NCBI GenBank assembly: GCA_020631735.1
Contig: CM036209.1
Span: 934,743-998,742, forward strand
Direction: 5' to 3'
DNA length: 64,000 nucleotides
Source: Saccharum officinarum
Taxonomy: Eukaryota; Streptophyta; Magnoliopsida; Poales; Poaceae
A program made the position numbers and the translations under genes. Positions 43,852 to 55,116 of the stretch are shown one piece after another; positions within the stretch are counted from its first letter, which is position 1, and each line of letters opens with the position of its first letter. The notes below the pieces were generated by a model. That model was not told the origin of the DNA, made no database searches, and was given only the letters and a program-made list of their open reading frames with translations.

Positions 43852-44156
43852 ATGGCACCCAAAAAAGACAAGGTGAAGACGGGGGTGGACAAGGCAGAGG
43901 CCTCCAAGGCAGCAACCGTCGCCATTGCTGCGGCAGGGACCGGTGCTGTCCCATCGCATCCGAAGTCTGCTATGGCGGCCATGGTGATAGCATAGGAGGC
44001 ACCGCCACGCCACCTGGCGAGCGTGAAGCAACCCTGGAAGGCGACATCAAAGACGTGCCACGGGACCACAACAATGACAACCAAGAAGACAAAGACGGCA
44101 AGATCACCGAACAAGCGAAGCAACTAAAAACACTGAACCAATATCAGCAGGATATC
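43852..44156 (+). pseudogene. Tat gag, N-terminal part (interrupted)
   Basis: It starts at ATG 43852 (MAPKKDKVKTGVDKAEASKA), alanine/lysine-rich like other Tat Gag N-termini. A TAG at 43993-43995 stops it; coding text continues in another frame (acidic, GDIKDVPRDHNNDNQEDKD) to 44156, where a copia LTR interrupts. The same frame resumes after the copia element at 54510. Confidence 0.75.
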
Positions 44157-46311
44157 TGCGAACACAAGGTTGACAAGTACCCTTGTGTGTTCGTTTTGTG
44201 ATGAGTGATTGTCAATGTGATCCACGAAGTAGGTTGAGTGATGACTAACCCTACCTTGGCGAAAGCCTTGTGTGCGACATGTCTCTTGGCTTGTGTTGTG
44301 CATGTGTAGAGCACGGAGGCGATAGCCGACGGCGAGGTGAAGGTCAAGGAGAACGTGCCATGCCGATGGACCGGAGGGGTGAAGGATGGACGTGAGGCTT
44401 GGACCGAGGGACCCGGAGGCCGGGTGGCTAGCCGCGGTGGCTGACACTTGGGACATCGACAAGCGCGAGAAGACATGGGAGTGACCGTGTTGACCGTGGA
44501 GGTGACACGCGTCAGATGGCGGGGGACGTGTATGGAGTACGCTACTCGCGGAGCGGTTTGATGGTTTGGGCCTCAAAACCATCGGAGGCGGGTTTACGGG
44601 TTTGTGCCTCAAAACCCGGGCGGAGGTTCCGAGGAGGAACGGACGACACGTGGCGGCATCGGGGAGGTCGCGTCGAGGCGAAGCTACCGGTGAGGAGGCG
44701 CGGTGGCCGTCGGATCAAGATGAAGACTGGGTTGGACCTTTACGCCCTTGGGCTAAATGGTTTGGCTCATTTGTATCCAGGGGCAAATCGGGGATTGTGT
44801 AATAGCCCTGTTAAATAGGATGAGGGAGCCCCCATCTCCCTCACCTCTCTCCCATTCCTCATTTCCCCTTCCTCCCTAGGGTTAGGTCTTCTAGTGTCTC
44901 ATGAGAGAGGTCACTTGATCTGAAAATTCGTGGTGTATTTTGTTGAGATTTGGTATGGGAATGGAGGCCCAAATCCTCCTCTTGCCCTCTGGGGTTTCTA
45001 TTTGAAGCTGTGGTTTTTGTTCTTCCCTTTTCCCCATTTTCGTTCATAGCTTTGATCTGTTTTTCCCGGAGTTTGGATCAATCCCGATCAATGATTTTTG
45101 GGGAATAGATTCGTAGCGTGGTGAATTTGATCTGTGCAAAATTTGAGAGCTATTCCTTTTGTATTGGATGAGCTCTCGTCGATTTTGTGGCTTTCACCTT
45201 TTCTGAGTGTTCGGCTTTCTTCTCGTATGTTCATGCTGCTCGATGGGTGGAGGCAGAAGAGCTACCAGCGCTAGTGCCTTGGCACCTGGCGGGCTCATGT
45301 GAGCAGCAGCTGCCTCTGACCTCGAAGCCTCCTCCAGTTCTGTACCGATTGGTTCTCACCCTCTCTGTTCGTTCTTCTCCTCCAGGAATCCAGTCTCGTT
45401 CTTTGTTCTTGAGCCGAGTCTGTTTCTTTTCTGCCCTGTGCTTGACATCGTGGTACACCAAGTCTTGATTGAGGCCACCAGATCTGTCACTGGTCACCTT
45501 CAGCAGGTCAGTGCGCCGGGCTTCTGGAGTTGGGATTGAGCCGCCGTGGTGGTCTGTGCCTTCAGCGTCGCTCACGAGAAGCTTTCCTCTGTCAGCTCGT
45601 AGCACCAGCTTGCAGGTAGTTTTTTTTAGAGGCATTTGCAGCATTGAAGTTCAGTACTAATTACATTTTCCTTGCTTCTATGAGTTGTCCCTTCAAGCAA
45701 TCATTGGCTTATCTTTAGAGTATTATTTTAAATCATTTTGTTTGGTGTACTGCTCACGGTTAGGAGGGTGCAAATTAGCTTCTTAGCTGGTTGTGCTCTT
45801 GGCTGTTTTTCTTGTGCGTGCTGCTGTCTAGAACTCCAAGTTCTACTCTGAGTTCGATTGGTTCAGGTATGTGCACCAAGCAGCGTTTTTGCTCAGGTTG
45901 AGGTTTGGTTCAGGGGACTTCGATCTCCTTCGTTCTGTGATTGGTCCGACAGTGCAGCTCCTGCCTAGCTTCTTGGCTTGTTCGTGCGTGAGTTGCAGCT
46001 CTTGTTCTTACTAGTGCTGAGAGTAGTTTTTCTGTATATGCAGTTTGGTATTTCAAGTCTATTATTCCCGACCTCACCAATTCATCTGTAATTCTTTCGT
46101 TTGTGCTCCGTTTCGGGTTCCGTCTTTTGAGTTGACTTTGTGTCGTTCCAAGGAATTTTTCTAGATACCCTCGTCACCGGTTGGTTTGGGTATTCTAGTC
46201 TCGAGAACTCGCTTGTGGTTGGCGGTGATTTTGGGACAGCGGCCAAATACTTTAAAAGAAATTTTACGGCTCCCATTCACCCCCCCTCTGGTCGCCGTTT
46301 TCGGTCCTTCA
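44157..46311 (+). repeat. Copia 5' LTR (2155 bp)
   Basis: It starts TGCGAACACAAGGTTGAC and ends TTTTCGGTCCTTCA. The first 37 bases form an inverted pair (CGAACACAAGG ... CCTTGTGTGTTCG). No strong TATAAA is seen; TTAAATAGG near 44812 is a weak candidate. Short frames here have no protein support. Confidence 0.95.
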
Positions 46312-46313
46312 AT

Positions 46314-46325
46314 TGGTATCAGAGC
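46314..46325 (+). other. Primer-binding site (initiator Met-tRNA)
   Basis: TGGTATCAGAGC lies two bases after the LTR, an exact match to the usual 12-base copia site. Confidence 0.95.
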
Positions 46326-46374
46326 CGGTTAAGGATCATTCCACCTTAATCGGTCCGTGATCCACGAAGGCGAC

Positions 46375-49300
46375 ATGGAGTGTGGTTCCGGCAAACCACC
46401 GTTCTTCGATGGAACAAATTATCCCTATTGGAAGATCCGCATGTCCGCGCATCTCCAGGGGATTGATTGGCTTGTTTGGGAGATTTGCGAGGATGCTACT
46501 TACGTTGTGCTTGAACCCCGTGCTCGTGTCACACAAGATCAAAGAGATCGACACAACGCTAATAGCAGAGCTCGCGCAGTTCTTTTCTCGAGTCTTTCTC
46601 TTCAGGAGTTCGAAAGAGTCTCTGATTGTACTACTGCTCGGGAGATCTGGGTGAGGCTTCAGAGCTATCACGAGGGGACCGCACAGGTCAAAACCAGACT
46701 CTACGAGACGTACAAGAGGGAGTACGAGAACTTCACCCAGCTTGATGGCGAGTCCATCGATACCATGTTTTCTCGCTTTCAGACCATCGTCAACAAGATG
46801 CGAGCAAACAAGGCACAGTTACCTTATGATGATCATGAGAGGGCACTCAAGCTTCTATATGCCCTAGATCGGAAGGTATGGGATGTGAAAGTGACCGCCA
46901 TCATTGAGTCTTCGGGGTATGAGACCCTCACTGTGGATGAGCTTTTCAGCAAGCTCAAGTCCACCGAGATCGACTACCAGACCCAAGCCAAGCTGAAGAA
47001 TCCCTCTGCACCGACTATGGCCTTGGTCTCAGGTAATGGCTCAAGTTCTTTGGCTAACCCTTCACAGGTGTCTTTTGCCTTGTCTTCTTTGGTGTCTGTC
47101 ACAGAGGAGCAGATGGAGAGTCTTGGGGATGACGAGCTGGCATTGATCATCAGCCGATTCTCGCGGTTTCACAACAACCGCTTGAATCGCCGACGTGGTG
47201 GTGGTCCAAAGGAAGGATGCTACGGCTGTGGAGATCCTGACCACTTCGTCGCCCACTGCCCCAAGAAGAACAAGCACTCCTTCAACAAGTACGACTCCAA
47301 CAAGCGCAAGGACAAGCGTGAGTACACCTCCAAGCACAAGTCGAACGGAGGATTCGATAAGGAGGCGCTGAAGAAGAAGTACTTCAAGAAGGCCAAGGCT
47401 CAAGAGCGCGCCTTCCTCGCCTCCCTCAGCGACCTCGACAACGACACCGACGACGACCGGTCTTCTTCTCCCTCGAGCGATGATGAGTCCGAGAAGAGAC
47501 GTGAGGACAAGTTGACCGGGCTTTGCTTCGTCTCCAAGTCCATCCACGGAGGCTATTGCACAATGGCCGTGGATGAAGGTGTGAAGCCCAACAAGGACGT
47601 GCTTCCCAGTGACGACGACTCTACCGAGGACGGAGGTCTGGAGAGCACATGGCTCATTGATTCCGGATGCTCGCGCCACATGACCGGAAGTTCCAAATGG
47701 TTCTCCAGCCTCGACCCCGTGCAATGTAAAGAGTACATCACTTTCGGGGATAATAGCAAAGGTAAAGTGCTTTCTCGTGGGACCATTCGGGTCAATGAGA
47801 GTTTTGTCTTGAAGGATGTTGCTTTGGTTTCAAACTTGCATTTCAACTTGCTTTCTGTTTCGCAACTCCTTCAAGATAGCTTTGAAGTGCGCTTTAAGAC
47901 CGGCTTGTCTCGAGTTCTCGACTCTCAGGGAAATCTTGTTTGCCAGGTTGTTCCGTTTGGCCGTGTCTTTCGAGCTGATTTTTCTCACTCTTTTGGCTCT
48001 TCTCAATGTCTGGTGGCCGGATCCTCCTCTGAGCTTTGGAAGTGGCATAGGAGACTTGGTCACTTGAGCTTTGACTTACTAGCTAGGTTGAGCTCACTTG
48101 ATCTAATCCGAGGATTGCCCAAGTTAAAATTTGAGAAGGATTTGGTGTGTCACCCTTGTCGTCACGGGAAGATGGTTGCCGCTTTTCACCCACCTGTGAA
48201 TCAAGTCATGACCAAGAAACCCGGCGAGCTACTTCACATGGACACAGTTGGTCCAGCTCGGGTTCGGTCAGAGGGTGGGAAGTGGTACGTTCTAGTGATC
48301 GTGGATGATTTTTCTCGCTACTCTTGGGTGTTTTTCATGGAGGGTAAGGATGAGGCTTTTTCACTTGCTCGAGATTTGATTCTTCGGTTGCAAAATGAGT
48401 TCCCTAAGAATGCCATGAGAGCGATTCGCAGTGACAATGGCACAGAATTCAAGAATACTCACTTTGAAACCTTTTGTGCTTCTTTGGGCCTTGAGCATCA
48501 GTTTTCCTCTCCCTATGTCCCTCAGCAAAACGGTGTTGTTGAGCGCAAGAATCGGACCCTTGTTGAGATGGCTAGGACGATGCTCGATGAGCATAGGACT
48601 CCTAGGAGATATTGGGCCGAAGCGATCAACACCGCGTGTCATGTTTCTAATCGCATATTTCTTCGAGCCTTCATGAAGAAAACTTCTTATGAGCTGCGAT
48701 TCGGTCGACTACCCAAGGTGAGCCATTTTCGAGTGTTTGGATGCAGGTGCTTCATTCTGAAACAAGGTAATTTAGACAAATTTGAGTCTCGATCGTCGGA
48801 TGGTGTCTTTCTTGGTTATGCTTCACATTCTCATGCATATCGAGTACTTAACCTTGAAACTAACCGAGTCGTAGAGACTTGTGAAGTCACTTTCGACGAG
48901 ACCATGCCTTGTTCTGTTCCTGTCTTTGAAAGTGCAGGTGATCAGGAGTTTGGTGAGAGCATCTTCGTTGAGGAGAATGAAGAAGATGTTGATTGGGGAG
49001 TTGCAGAGCCGACCTCTTCGGCTGCTCCAGTCGAGTCTACGACGACTACATCGGCTCACGGACCAGACCCATCCTCTTCCACTACATGGGGTCCACACGA
49101 GCCGCTTCCTCAGCCTACTCCAGCTGCACCTGAGGAGGCCCCGACAGCTGTTGAGGGGGAGGCGACATCTTCAAGGGAAGCTCCTCGGCACATCCAGCGT
49201 CGCCACCCGCCTCAAACCATGATCGGCGACATCAGTCAGCGTGTTACACGCTCAAGGTCATATGAAATCTCACATTTCGCTCATTCTGCTTTTGTCGCTA

Positions 49301-50964
49301 ATTTCGAGCCACAAAATGTTGGACACGCACTTTCTGATCCCGATTGGGTCAATGCTATGCACGAGGAGTTACAGAACTTTGAGAGAAATGAAGTCTGGGT
49401 CTTAGTTCCACCTCCACCTGAGTGTCACCCTATAGGTACAAAATGGATTTTCAAGAATAAGCAAAGTGAGGATGGAGTGGTGGTGAGAAACAAGGCTAGG
49501 CTAGTGGCTCAGGGGTTTTGTCAAAAAGAGGGAGTAGACTTTGAAGAAACCTTTGCTCCTGTGGCCCGTATCGAGGCTATAAGGATGCTCTTAGCTTATG
49601 CAGCTTCGAAAGGGTTCAAGCTGTATCAAATGGATGTAAAGAGCGCCTTTTTGAACGGGTACATAGAGGAAGAGGTGTATGTGAGACAACCCCCTGGCTT
49701 TGAAAATCCCAAGTATCCCAACCATGTTTACAAACTCCATAAAGCCTTGTATGGGTTGAAACAAGCCCCGAGAGCCTGGTATGAGCGTTTGAAAGCTTTC
49801 TTGCTTACTAAGGGCTTTAAGATGGGTTCAGTAGATAAAACTTTGTTTCTCCTCAAGCAAGGCACTGACACACTTTTGGTTCAGATTTACGTGGATGATA
49901 TCATTTTTGGTGGTTCCTCTCACGCTCTTGTTGCAAAGTTTTCTGAGACTATGAGCAGGGAATTCGAGATGAGCATGATGGGCGAGTTGACATTCTTCCT
50001 CGGGCTGCAAATCAAGCAAACCCGTGAAGGAACATTCGTGCACCAAGGCAAGTACACCAAGGATCTCCTGAGGAAGTTTGATATGGGCGAGGCCAAGCCT
50101 CTTTCGACGCCCATGTCGACTACGACGGCCCTGGACGAGGACAAGGAAGGAGAAGCTGTGGACCAGAAGGAGTACCGAAGCATGATCGGATCTCTGCTGT
50201 ACCTAACGGCGACGAGACCGGACATCCAGTTCGTGGTCTGCTTGTGCGCGCGCTTTCAGTCTTCACCGCGCACATCGCATCGTCAAGCCGTCAAGCGGAT
50301 CATGAGGTACCTTCGTTTCACACCCGAATTTGGTCTTTGGTTTTCTGCTTCCTCCTCTCTTTCTCTTTGCGGTTACTCTGATGCGGATTATGCTGGCTGT
50401 CGTACTGAGAGGAAGTCCACTTCTGGGACTTGTCAGTTTCTTGGGTCTTCACTTGTGTCTTGGTCTTCTCGCAAGCAGTCCTCTGTAGCCCAATCCACCA
50501 CAGAAGCTGAGTATGTTGCTGCTGCTGCTTGCTGTTCCCAGTTGCTTTGGATGGTTGCTACTTTGCGAGACTATGGCTTAGAATTTAGACGAGTGCCTTT
50601 GTTCTGTGATAGCACCAGTGCCATATGTGTAGCCAAAAACCCTGTTCTTCACTCCAAAACCAAGCACATAGAGGTCCGATTTCACTTCTTGCGAGACCAC
50701 TATGAGAAAGGGGACATTGACCTTATTCATGTTGATACCCACAACCAGCTCGCAGATATCTTCACTAAACCCTTGATCAAGCCCAGTTTGCTCGCTTGCG
50801 GGGAGAGCTTGGAGTTTGCTTCCCTTTTTAGCTTGGGAAGTTTTGGTTCTTGTACATTAGTTTGTGTTTTTTTTTTAGTTTTTGCTTTTGCTTTTGTATC
50901 ATTTTTGCATATCATATCATCATGTATCATATTGCATCTTGAGCTTCATCTTTATAGTAGCTAG
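46375..50964 (+). CDS. gag-pol: Intact copia Gag-Pol polyprotein (1529 aa)
   Basis: ATG 46375 ([20 protein letters not shown]) is chosen because the frame upstream has only GTG. Domains in order: UBN2-type Gag (about 10-220); CCHC zinc knuckle [14 protein letters not shown] (from 282); aspartic protease [13 protein letters not shown] (Asp 429); GAG-pre-integrase zinc-binding region (WHRRLGH ... CHPC, about 560-600); integrase with D623, D687 and E723 (spacing 63 and 35); reverse transcriptase about 1000-1240 with YVDD at 1172-1175; RNase H from about 1330 (SDADYAG; TTEAEY) to LADIFTKPL near 1461. All catalytic residues are present and there is no stop or frameshift, so the product could be active. 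The order PR-IN-RT-RH defines copia. The last about 45 residues are strongly hydrophobic, unusual for this protein. Expression would come from the LTR. Confidence 0.95.
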   Translation: MECGSGKPPFFDGTNYPYWKIRMSAHLQGIDWLVWEICEDATYVVLEPRARVTQDQRDRHNANSRARAVLFSSLSLQEFERVSDCTTAREIWVRLQSYHEGTAQVKTRLYETYKREYENFTQLDGESIDTMFSRFQTIVNKMRANKAQLPYDDHERALKLLYALDRKVWDVKVTAIIESSGYETLTVDELFSKLKSTEIDYQTQAKLKNPSAPTMALVSGNGSSSLANPSQVSFALSSLVSVTEEQMESLGDDELALIISRFSRFHNNRLNRRRGGGPKEGCYGCGDPDHFVAHCPKKNKHSFNKYDSNKRKDKREYTSKHKSNGGFDKEALKKKYFKKAKAQERAFLASLSDLDNDTDDDRSSSPSSDDESEKRREDKLTGLCFVSKSIHGGYCTMAVDEGVKPNKDVLPSDDDSTEDGGLESTWLIDSGCSRHMTGSSKWFSSLDPVQCKEYITFGDNSKGKVLSRGTIRVNESFVLKDVALVSNLHFNLLSVSQLLQDSFEVRFKTGLSRVLDSQGNLVCQVVPFGRVFRADFSHSFGSSQCLVAGSSSELWKWHRRLGHLSFDLLARLSSLDLIRGLPKLKFEKDLVCHPCRHGKMVAAFHPPVNQVMTKKPGELLHMDTVGPARVRSEGGKWYVLVIVDDFSRYSWVFFMEGKDEAFSLARDLILRLQNEFPKNAMRAIRSDNGTEFKNTHFETFCASLGLEHQFSSPYVPQQNGVVERKNRTLVEMARTMLDEHRTPRRYWAEAINTACHVSNRIFLRAFMKKTSYELRFGRLPKVSHFRVFGCRCFILKQGNLDKFESRSSDGVFLGYASHSHAYRVLNLETNRVVETCEVTFDETMPCSVPVFESAGDQEFGESIFVEENEEDVDWGVAEPTSSAAPVESTTTTSAHGPDPSSSTTWGPHEPLPQPTPAAPEEAPTAVEGEATSSREAPRHIQRRHPPQTMIGDISQRVTRSRSYEISHFAHSAFVANFEPQNVGHALSDPDWVNAMHEELQNFERNEVWVLVPPPPECHPIGTKWIFKNKQSEDGVVVRNKARLVAQGFCQKEGVDFEETFAPVARIEAIRMLLAYAASKGFKLYQMDVKSAFLNGYIEEEVYVRQPPGFENPKYPNHVYKLHKALYGLKQAPRAWYERLKAFLLTKGFKMGSVDKTLFLLKQGTDTLLVQIYVDDIIFGGSSHALVAKFSETMSREFEMSMMGELTFFLGLQIKQTREGTFVHQGKYTKDLLRKFDMGEAKPLSTPMSTTTALDEDKEGEAVDQKEYRSMIGSLLYLTATRPDIQFVVCLCARFQSSPRTSHRQAVKRIMRYLRFTPEFGLWFSASSSLSLCGYSDADYAGCRTERKSTSGTCQFLGSSLVSWSSRKQSSVAQSTTEAEYVAAAACCSQLLWMVATLRDYGLEFRRVPLFCDSTSAICVAKNPVLHSKTKHIEVRFHFLRDHYEKGDIDLIHVDTHNQLADIFTKPLIKPSLLACGESLEFASLFSLGSFGSCTLVCVFFLVFAFAFVSFLHIISSCIILHLELHLYSS

Positions 50965-52355
50965 ATTGACACTATGCTCTTGTTGGGGATGTTATGGATA
51001 TACATGATGTGCTTTGCTTAGGCTCACTTTGATCTCTTGATATGAGCTAAAAATGTCTTTTTCAATTATGAACTTGAATAACACTTGATGAAACTTGAAA
51101 CGTGTTCATCACTACTTGTGGCAACTAGCATGTATAGGTGTGTCGAGAACCTTTTTGCTTCATATATATGCTTCGTTGCTACGGCTCATACCTTGAGTTA
51201 TACACTTGCTTGAGAACTTGAATTTGTGCTAAAACTTGAAAAACAAGGTATGAAAAGATCGGGATGGGTCTTTGCTGTCCCATGTCAGAGTATCGAGACA
51301 GCTCCTTATTGCACTTAAGGGTGAACTTGAGCTCTGTAATGGATACCGAGATCACTGTCTTAAGCTTCTGATTGCTTTTGGCATAGGCTTGACATGATCG
51401 ATAAGTCAGGTTTTGATGGCATCGATAACCTCCCGCACACATTTATTTGACAAACTTTGGTGGTAAGCTGCATAACTCCGATAAAATTCAATTGATTGAA
51501 AATTTAATCAAATCACAAGTTTGTCTCATGACATGATGTGTGAACTTTGTTTGGGGTAGTTCACTTTGCATACATGTGTAGCACAAGGTTGATCTCCTGT
51601 CTATATTTGCTATGTGCTCATTTGGTGGTGAACCCTCTTTTAAATTGCTCAAACTTGATCAAACTTGCTAAAATGTTATATTTTCATCTCATTTGGTCAT
51701 TTTGAGCATTTGCTAGCACTTGTACTTGTTGCTATGTATACATGACAGCATCAACTAGAACATTCTTGCAATCTACTTACTATAATCTTGAAGTTTCTGC
51801 ATTTGTGCATTTCTGCATTCATAGCATGTTTTGAGGGGGAGTTGTAATCCTTGGGCTCTAGCTTGATAAGTGCATGTGTCAACAAGGGGAGAGATATGTC
51901 ACACTCACCATGTCAACAAGGGGGATAAGTTATCAACAAGGGGGAGAAATCTCCATTTCGTGCATTCTTTTGAAAGAGATTGCATCTCCATTTCGTGCAT
52001 TCTTTTGAAAGAGATTGCATTTGTTCAGGGGGAGTTGCATTTGAGTTGCTTTTGCTAGATGTGTTGAGCCTTTGCCTCTTCTGGAGGGTCTAGCAGTTTT
52101 TCGGCTTTTCGAGTTTTGCTAGTGGTGTTGAGCCCGTTGCCTCTTCTTGAGGGCTAGTTTTGTTTTACTTGGTTGCGTCGAGCCGTTGCCCATGTCTTTG
52201 GGGACCAAGTTCTTGCTCATTTCAAATGACCTGTTTTGGTTTTTCTTTGGCTTTTGGTCATTTGGTTGAGCTCTTTGTTTTCTCTTTTTCTTCTTTTTCT
52301 TTTGCTCAAGCTGTTCGTGTATTGGTGTTGACAATGCACTCATCAAGGGGGAGAT
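50965..52355 (+). other. Copia 3' internal non-coding region with multiple polypurine tracts
   Basis: There is no frame above about 62 codons, so no envelope-like gene. Purine tracts of the AAGGGGGAGA type occur at about 51833, 51884, 51918, 51938, 52027 and 52345. The last (52345-52354) abuts the 3' LTR and would prime plus-strand synthesis. Multiple polypurine tracts are a Sirevirus hallmark. Confidence 0.8.
51951..52020 (+). repeat. Perfect 35 bp tandem duplication
   Basis: The 35-base unit CTCCATTTCGTGCATTCTTT... ending GATTGCAT occurs at 51951-51985 and again at 51986-52020 with no difference, between two polypurine tracts. It is a recent local duplication. Confidence 0.95.
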
Positions 52356-54509
52356 TGCGAACACAAGGTTGACAAGTACCCTTGTGTGTTCGTTTTGTGA
52401 TGAGTGATTGTCAATGTGATCCACGAAGTAGGTTGAGTGATGACTAACCCTACCTTGGCGAAAGCCTTGTGTGCGACATGTCTCTTGGCTTGTGTTGTGC
52501 ATGTGTGGAGCACGGAGGCGATAGCCGACGGCGAGGTGAAGGTCAAGGAGAACGTGCCGTGCCGATGGACCGGAGGGGTGAAGGACGGACGTGAGGCTTG
52601 GACCGAGGGACCCGGAGGCCGGGTGGCTAGCCGCGGTGGCTGACACTTGGGACATCGACAAGCGCGAGAAGACATGGGAGTGACCGTGTTGACCGTGGAG
52701 GTGACACGCGTCAGATGGCGGGGGACGTGTATGGAGTACGCTACTCGCGGAGCGGTTTGATGGTTTGGGCCTCAAAACCATCGGAGGCGGGTTTACGGGT
52801 TTGTGCCTCAAAACCCGGGCGGAGGTTCCGAGGAGGAACGGACGACACGTGGCGGCATCGGGGAGGTCGCGTCGAGGCGAAGCTACCGGTGAGGAGGCGC
52901 GGTGGCCGTCGGATCAAGATGAAGACTGGGTTGGACCTTTACGCCCTTGGGCTAAATGGTTTGGCTCATTTGTATCCAGGGGCAAATCGGGGATTGTGTA
53001 ATAGCCCTGTTAAATAGGATGAGGGAGCCCCATCTCCCTCACCTCTCTCCCATTCCTCATTTCCCCTTCCTCCCTAGGATTAGGTCTTCTAGTGTCTCAT
53101 GAGAGAGGTCACTTGAACTGAAAATTCGTGGTGTATTTTGTTGAGATTTGGTATGGGAATGGAGGCCCAAATCCTCATCTTGCCCTCTGGGGTTTCTATT
53201 TGAAGCTGTGGTTTTTGTTCTTCCCTTTTCCCCATTTTCGTTCATAGCTTTGATCTGTTTTTCCCGGAGTTTGGATCAATCCCGATCAATGATTTTTGGG
53301 GAATAGATTCGTAGCGTGGTGAATTTGATCTGTGCAAAATTTGAGAGCTATTCCTTTTGTATTGGATGAGCTCTCGTCGATTTTGTGGCTTTCACCTTTT
53401 CTGAGTGTTCGGCTTTCTTCTCGTATGTTCATGCTGCTCGATGGGTGGAGGCAGAAGAGCTACCAGCGCTAGTGCCTTGGCACCTGGCGGGCTCATGTGA
53501 GCAGCAGCTGCCTCTGACCTCGAAGCCTCCTCCAGTTCTGTACCGATTGGTTCTCACCCTCTCTGTTCGTTCTTCTCCTCCAGGAATCCAGTCTCGTTCT
53601 TTGTTCTTGAGCCGAGTCTGTTTCTTTTCTGCCCTGTGCTTGACATCGTGGTACACCAAGTCTTGATTGAGGCCACCAGATCTGTCACTGGTCACCTTCA
53701 GCAGGTCAGTGCGCCGGGCTTCTGGAGTTGGGATTGAGCCGCCGTGGTGGTCTGTGCCTTCAGCGTCGCTCACGAGAAGCTTTCCTCTGTCAGCTCGTAG
53801 CACCAGCTTGCAGGTAGTTTTTTTTTTAGAGGCATTTGCAGCATTGAAGTTCAGTACTAATTACATTTTCCTTGCTTCTGTGAGTTGTCCCTTCAAGCAA
53901 TCATTGGCTTATCTTTAGAGTATTATTTTAAATCATTTTGTTTGGTGTACTGCTCACGGTTAGGAGGGTGCAAATTAGCTTCTTAGCTGGTTGTGCTCTT
54001 GGCTGTTTTTTTGTGCGTGCTGCTGTCTAGAACTCCAAGTTCTACTCTGAGTTCGATTGGTTCAGGTATGTGCACCAAGCAGCGTTTTTGCTCAGGTTGA
54101 GGTTTGGTTCAGGGGACTTCGATCTCCTTCGTTCTGTGATTGGTCCGACAGTGCAGCTCCTGCCTAGCTTCTTGGCTTGTTCGTGCGTGAGTTGCAGCTC
54201 TTGTTCTTACTAGTGCTGAGAGTAGTTTTTCTGTATATGCAGTTTGGTATTTCAAGTCTATTATTCCCGACCTCACCAATTCATCTGTATTCTTTCGTTT
54301 GTGCTCCGTTTCGGGTTCCGTCTTTTGAGTTGACTTTGTGTCGTTCCAAGGAATTTTTCTAGATACCCTCGTCACCGGTTGGTTTGGGTATTCTAGTCTC
54401 GAGAACTCGCTTGTGGTTGGCGGTGATTTTGGGACAGCGGCCAAATACTTTAAAAGAAATTTTACGGCTCCCATTCACCCCCCCTCTGGTCGCCGTTTTC
54501 GGTCCTTCA
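52356..54509 (+). repeat. Copia 3' LTR (2154 bp)
   Basis: Near-identical to 44157-46311. Indels are one C near 53028, two T near 53818, one base near 54008 and one A near 54288. It is followed by target duplication ATATC. Confidence 0.95.
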
Positions 54510-55016
54510 ATATCCTCAGGTTGCAGGGCAAGAAGGAACACCTCCTCAAACAAGCCGCTGCCCGCAACAAAGCAGAACAAACACAAAGGGCAATCAGGCA
54601 AGCCGAAATCTAGAGAAATAGGCTAGCAAAAGAAGTCCAAGGATTGCAAGCAGCAGGCCTGTCAGGAGCCATTCGCATTAGCGAAAACATCATGACACCA
54701 GGCAGTGACCTCTGCGATGAGGGCGAAGGCGCTTACGACCTAGCTTCACCGCTCAATAAAAAATTGCAGCTATACCTTGGCCACCAGGTTACAAGCCCCG
54801 CATACCGATCTACGACGAAAAAGTCAAATCCAAGGAAGTTCTTGGCGAGCTATGAAACAACGATAACATCAGCGGGCGGAGACGCAAACATTCTCGCCAA
54901 GTCACTCATAATGGCAGTCGATGATATTGTGCATGACTGGTACACCTCACTGAAGCCCTTGTTCATCAAGTCTGGGGCCAGATCAGAGACGGAGCTAGTA
55001 TCCACCTTCCAAGGAT
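54510..55016 (+). pseudogene. Tat gag, continuation after copia insertion
   Basis: After the target duplication the gag frame resumes (LQGKKEHLLKQAAARNKAEQ), meets a TAG at about 54611, and continues with the conserved Tat capsid region (NPRKFLASYETTITSAGGDA; LAKSLIMAVDDIVHDWYTSL) up to the gap. With the stop at 43993 this shows the Tat gag was already broken, or has broken since. No later Tat domains are visible. Confidence 0.8.
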
Positions 55017-55116
55017 NNNNNNNNNNNNNNNNNNNNNNNNNNNNNNNNNNNNNNNNNNNNNNNNNNNNNNNNNNNNNNNNNNNNNNNNNNNNNNNNNNNN
55101 NNNNNNNNNNNNNNNN
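55017..55116. other. Assembly gap (100 N)
   Basis: It separates Tat gag from the interior of a Tekay 5' LTR, whose start is therefore missing. True length unknown. Confidence 0.99.

Larger units (their letters stand above)
44157..54509 (+). mobile_element. Complete copia (Sirevirus-type) retrotransposon
   Basis: A 10,353 bp element with perfect target duplication ATATC (44152-44156, 54510-54514), LTRs of 2155 and 2154 bp, a Met-tRNA primer site, an intact gag-pol frame, and several polypurine tracts in the 1.4 kb before the 3' LTR. Long LTRs, multiple polypurine tracts and the CCCATTCACCCCCCCTCTGG LTR end point to the Sirevirus (Maximus) lineage. By eye the LTRs differ by about seven substitutions and four small indels, so insertion was very recent. 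It sits inside a Tat gag. Confidence 0.95.

Noticed and set aside
44124..45644. Frames of 90-160 codons within the copia LTR, repeated at 52119-53918
   Set aside because: They are identical in both LTRs because the LTRs are identical. The minus-strand frames are LTR translations without a family or plausible start.
46357..46374. Upstream extension of the copia frame to a GTG
   Set aside because: Eukaryotic translation would not normally start at this GTG. ATG 46375 follows 18 bases later and opens the conserved Gag.
47062..47724. 220-codon minus-strand open frame inside the copia gag
   Set aside because: It is the exact complement of an intact gag-protease frame with strong domain matches. 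Its own translation shows no family and arises from codon bias.
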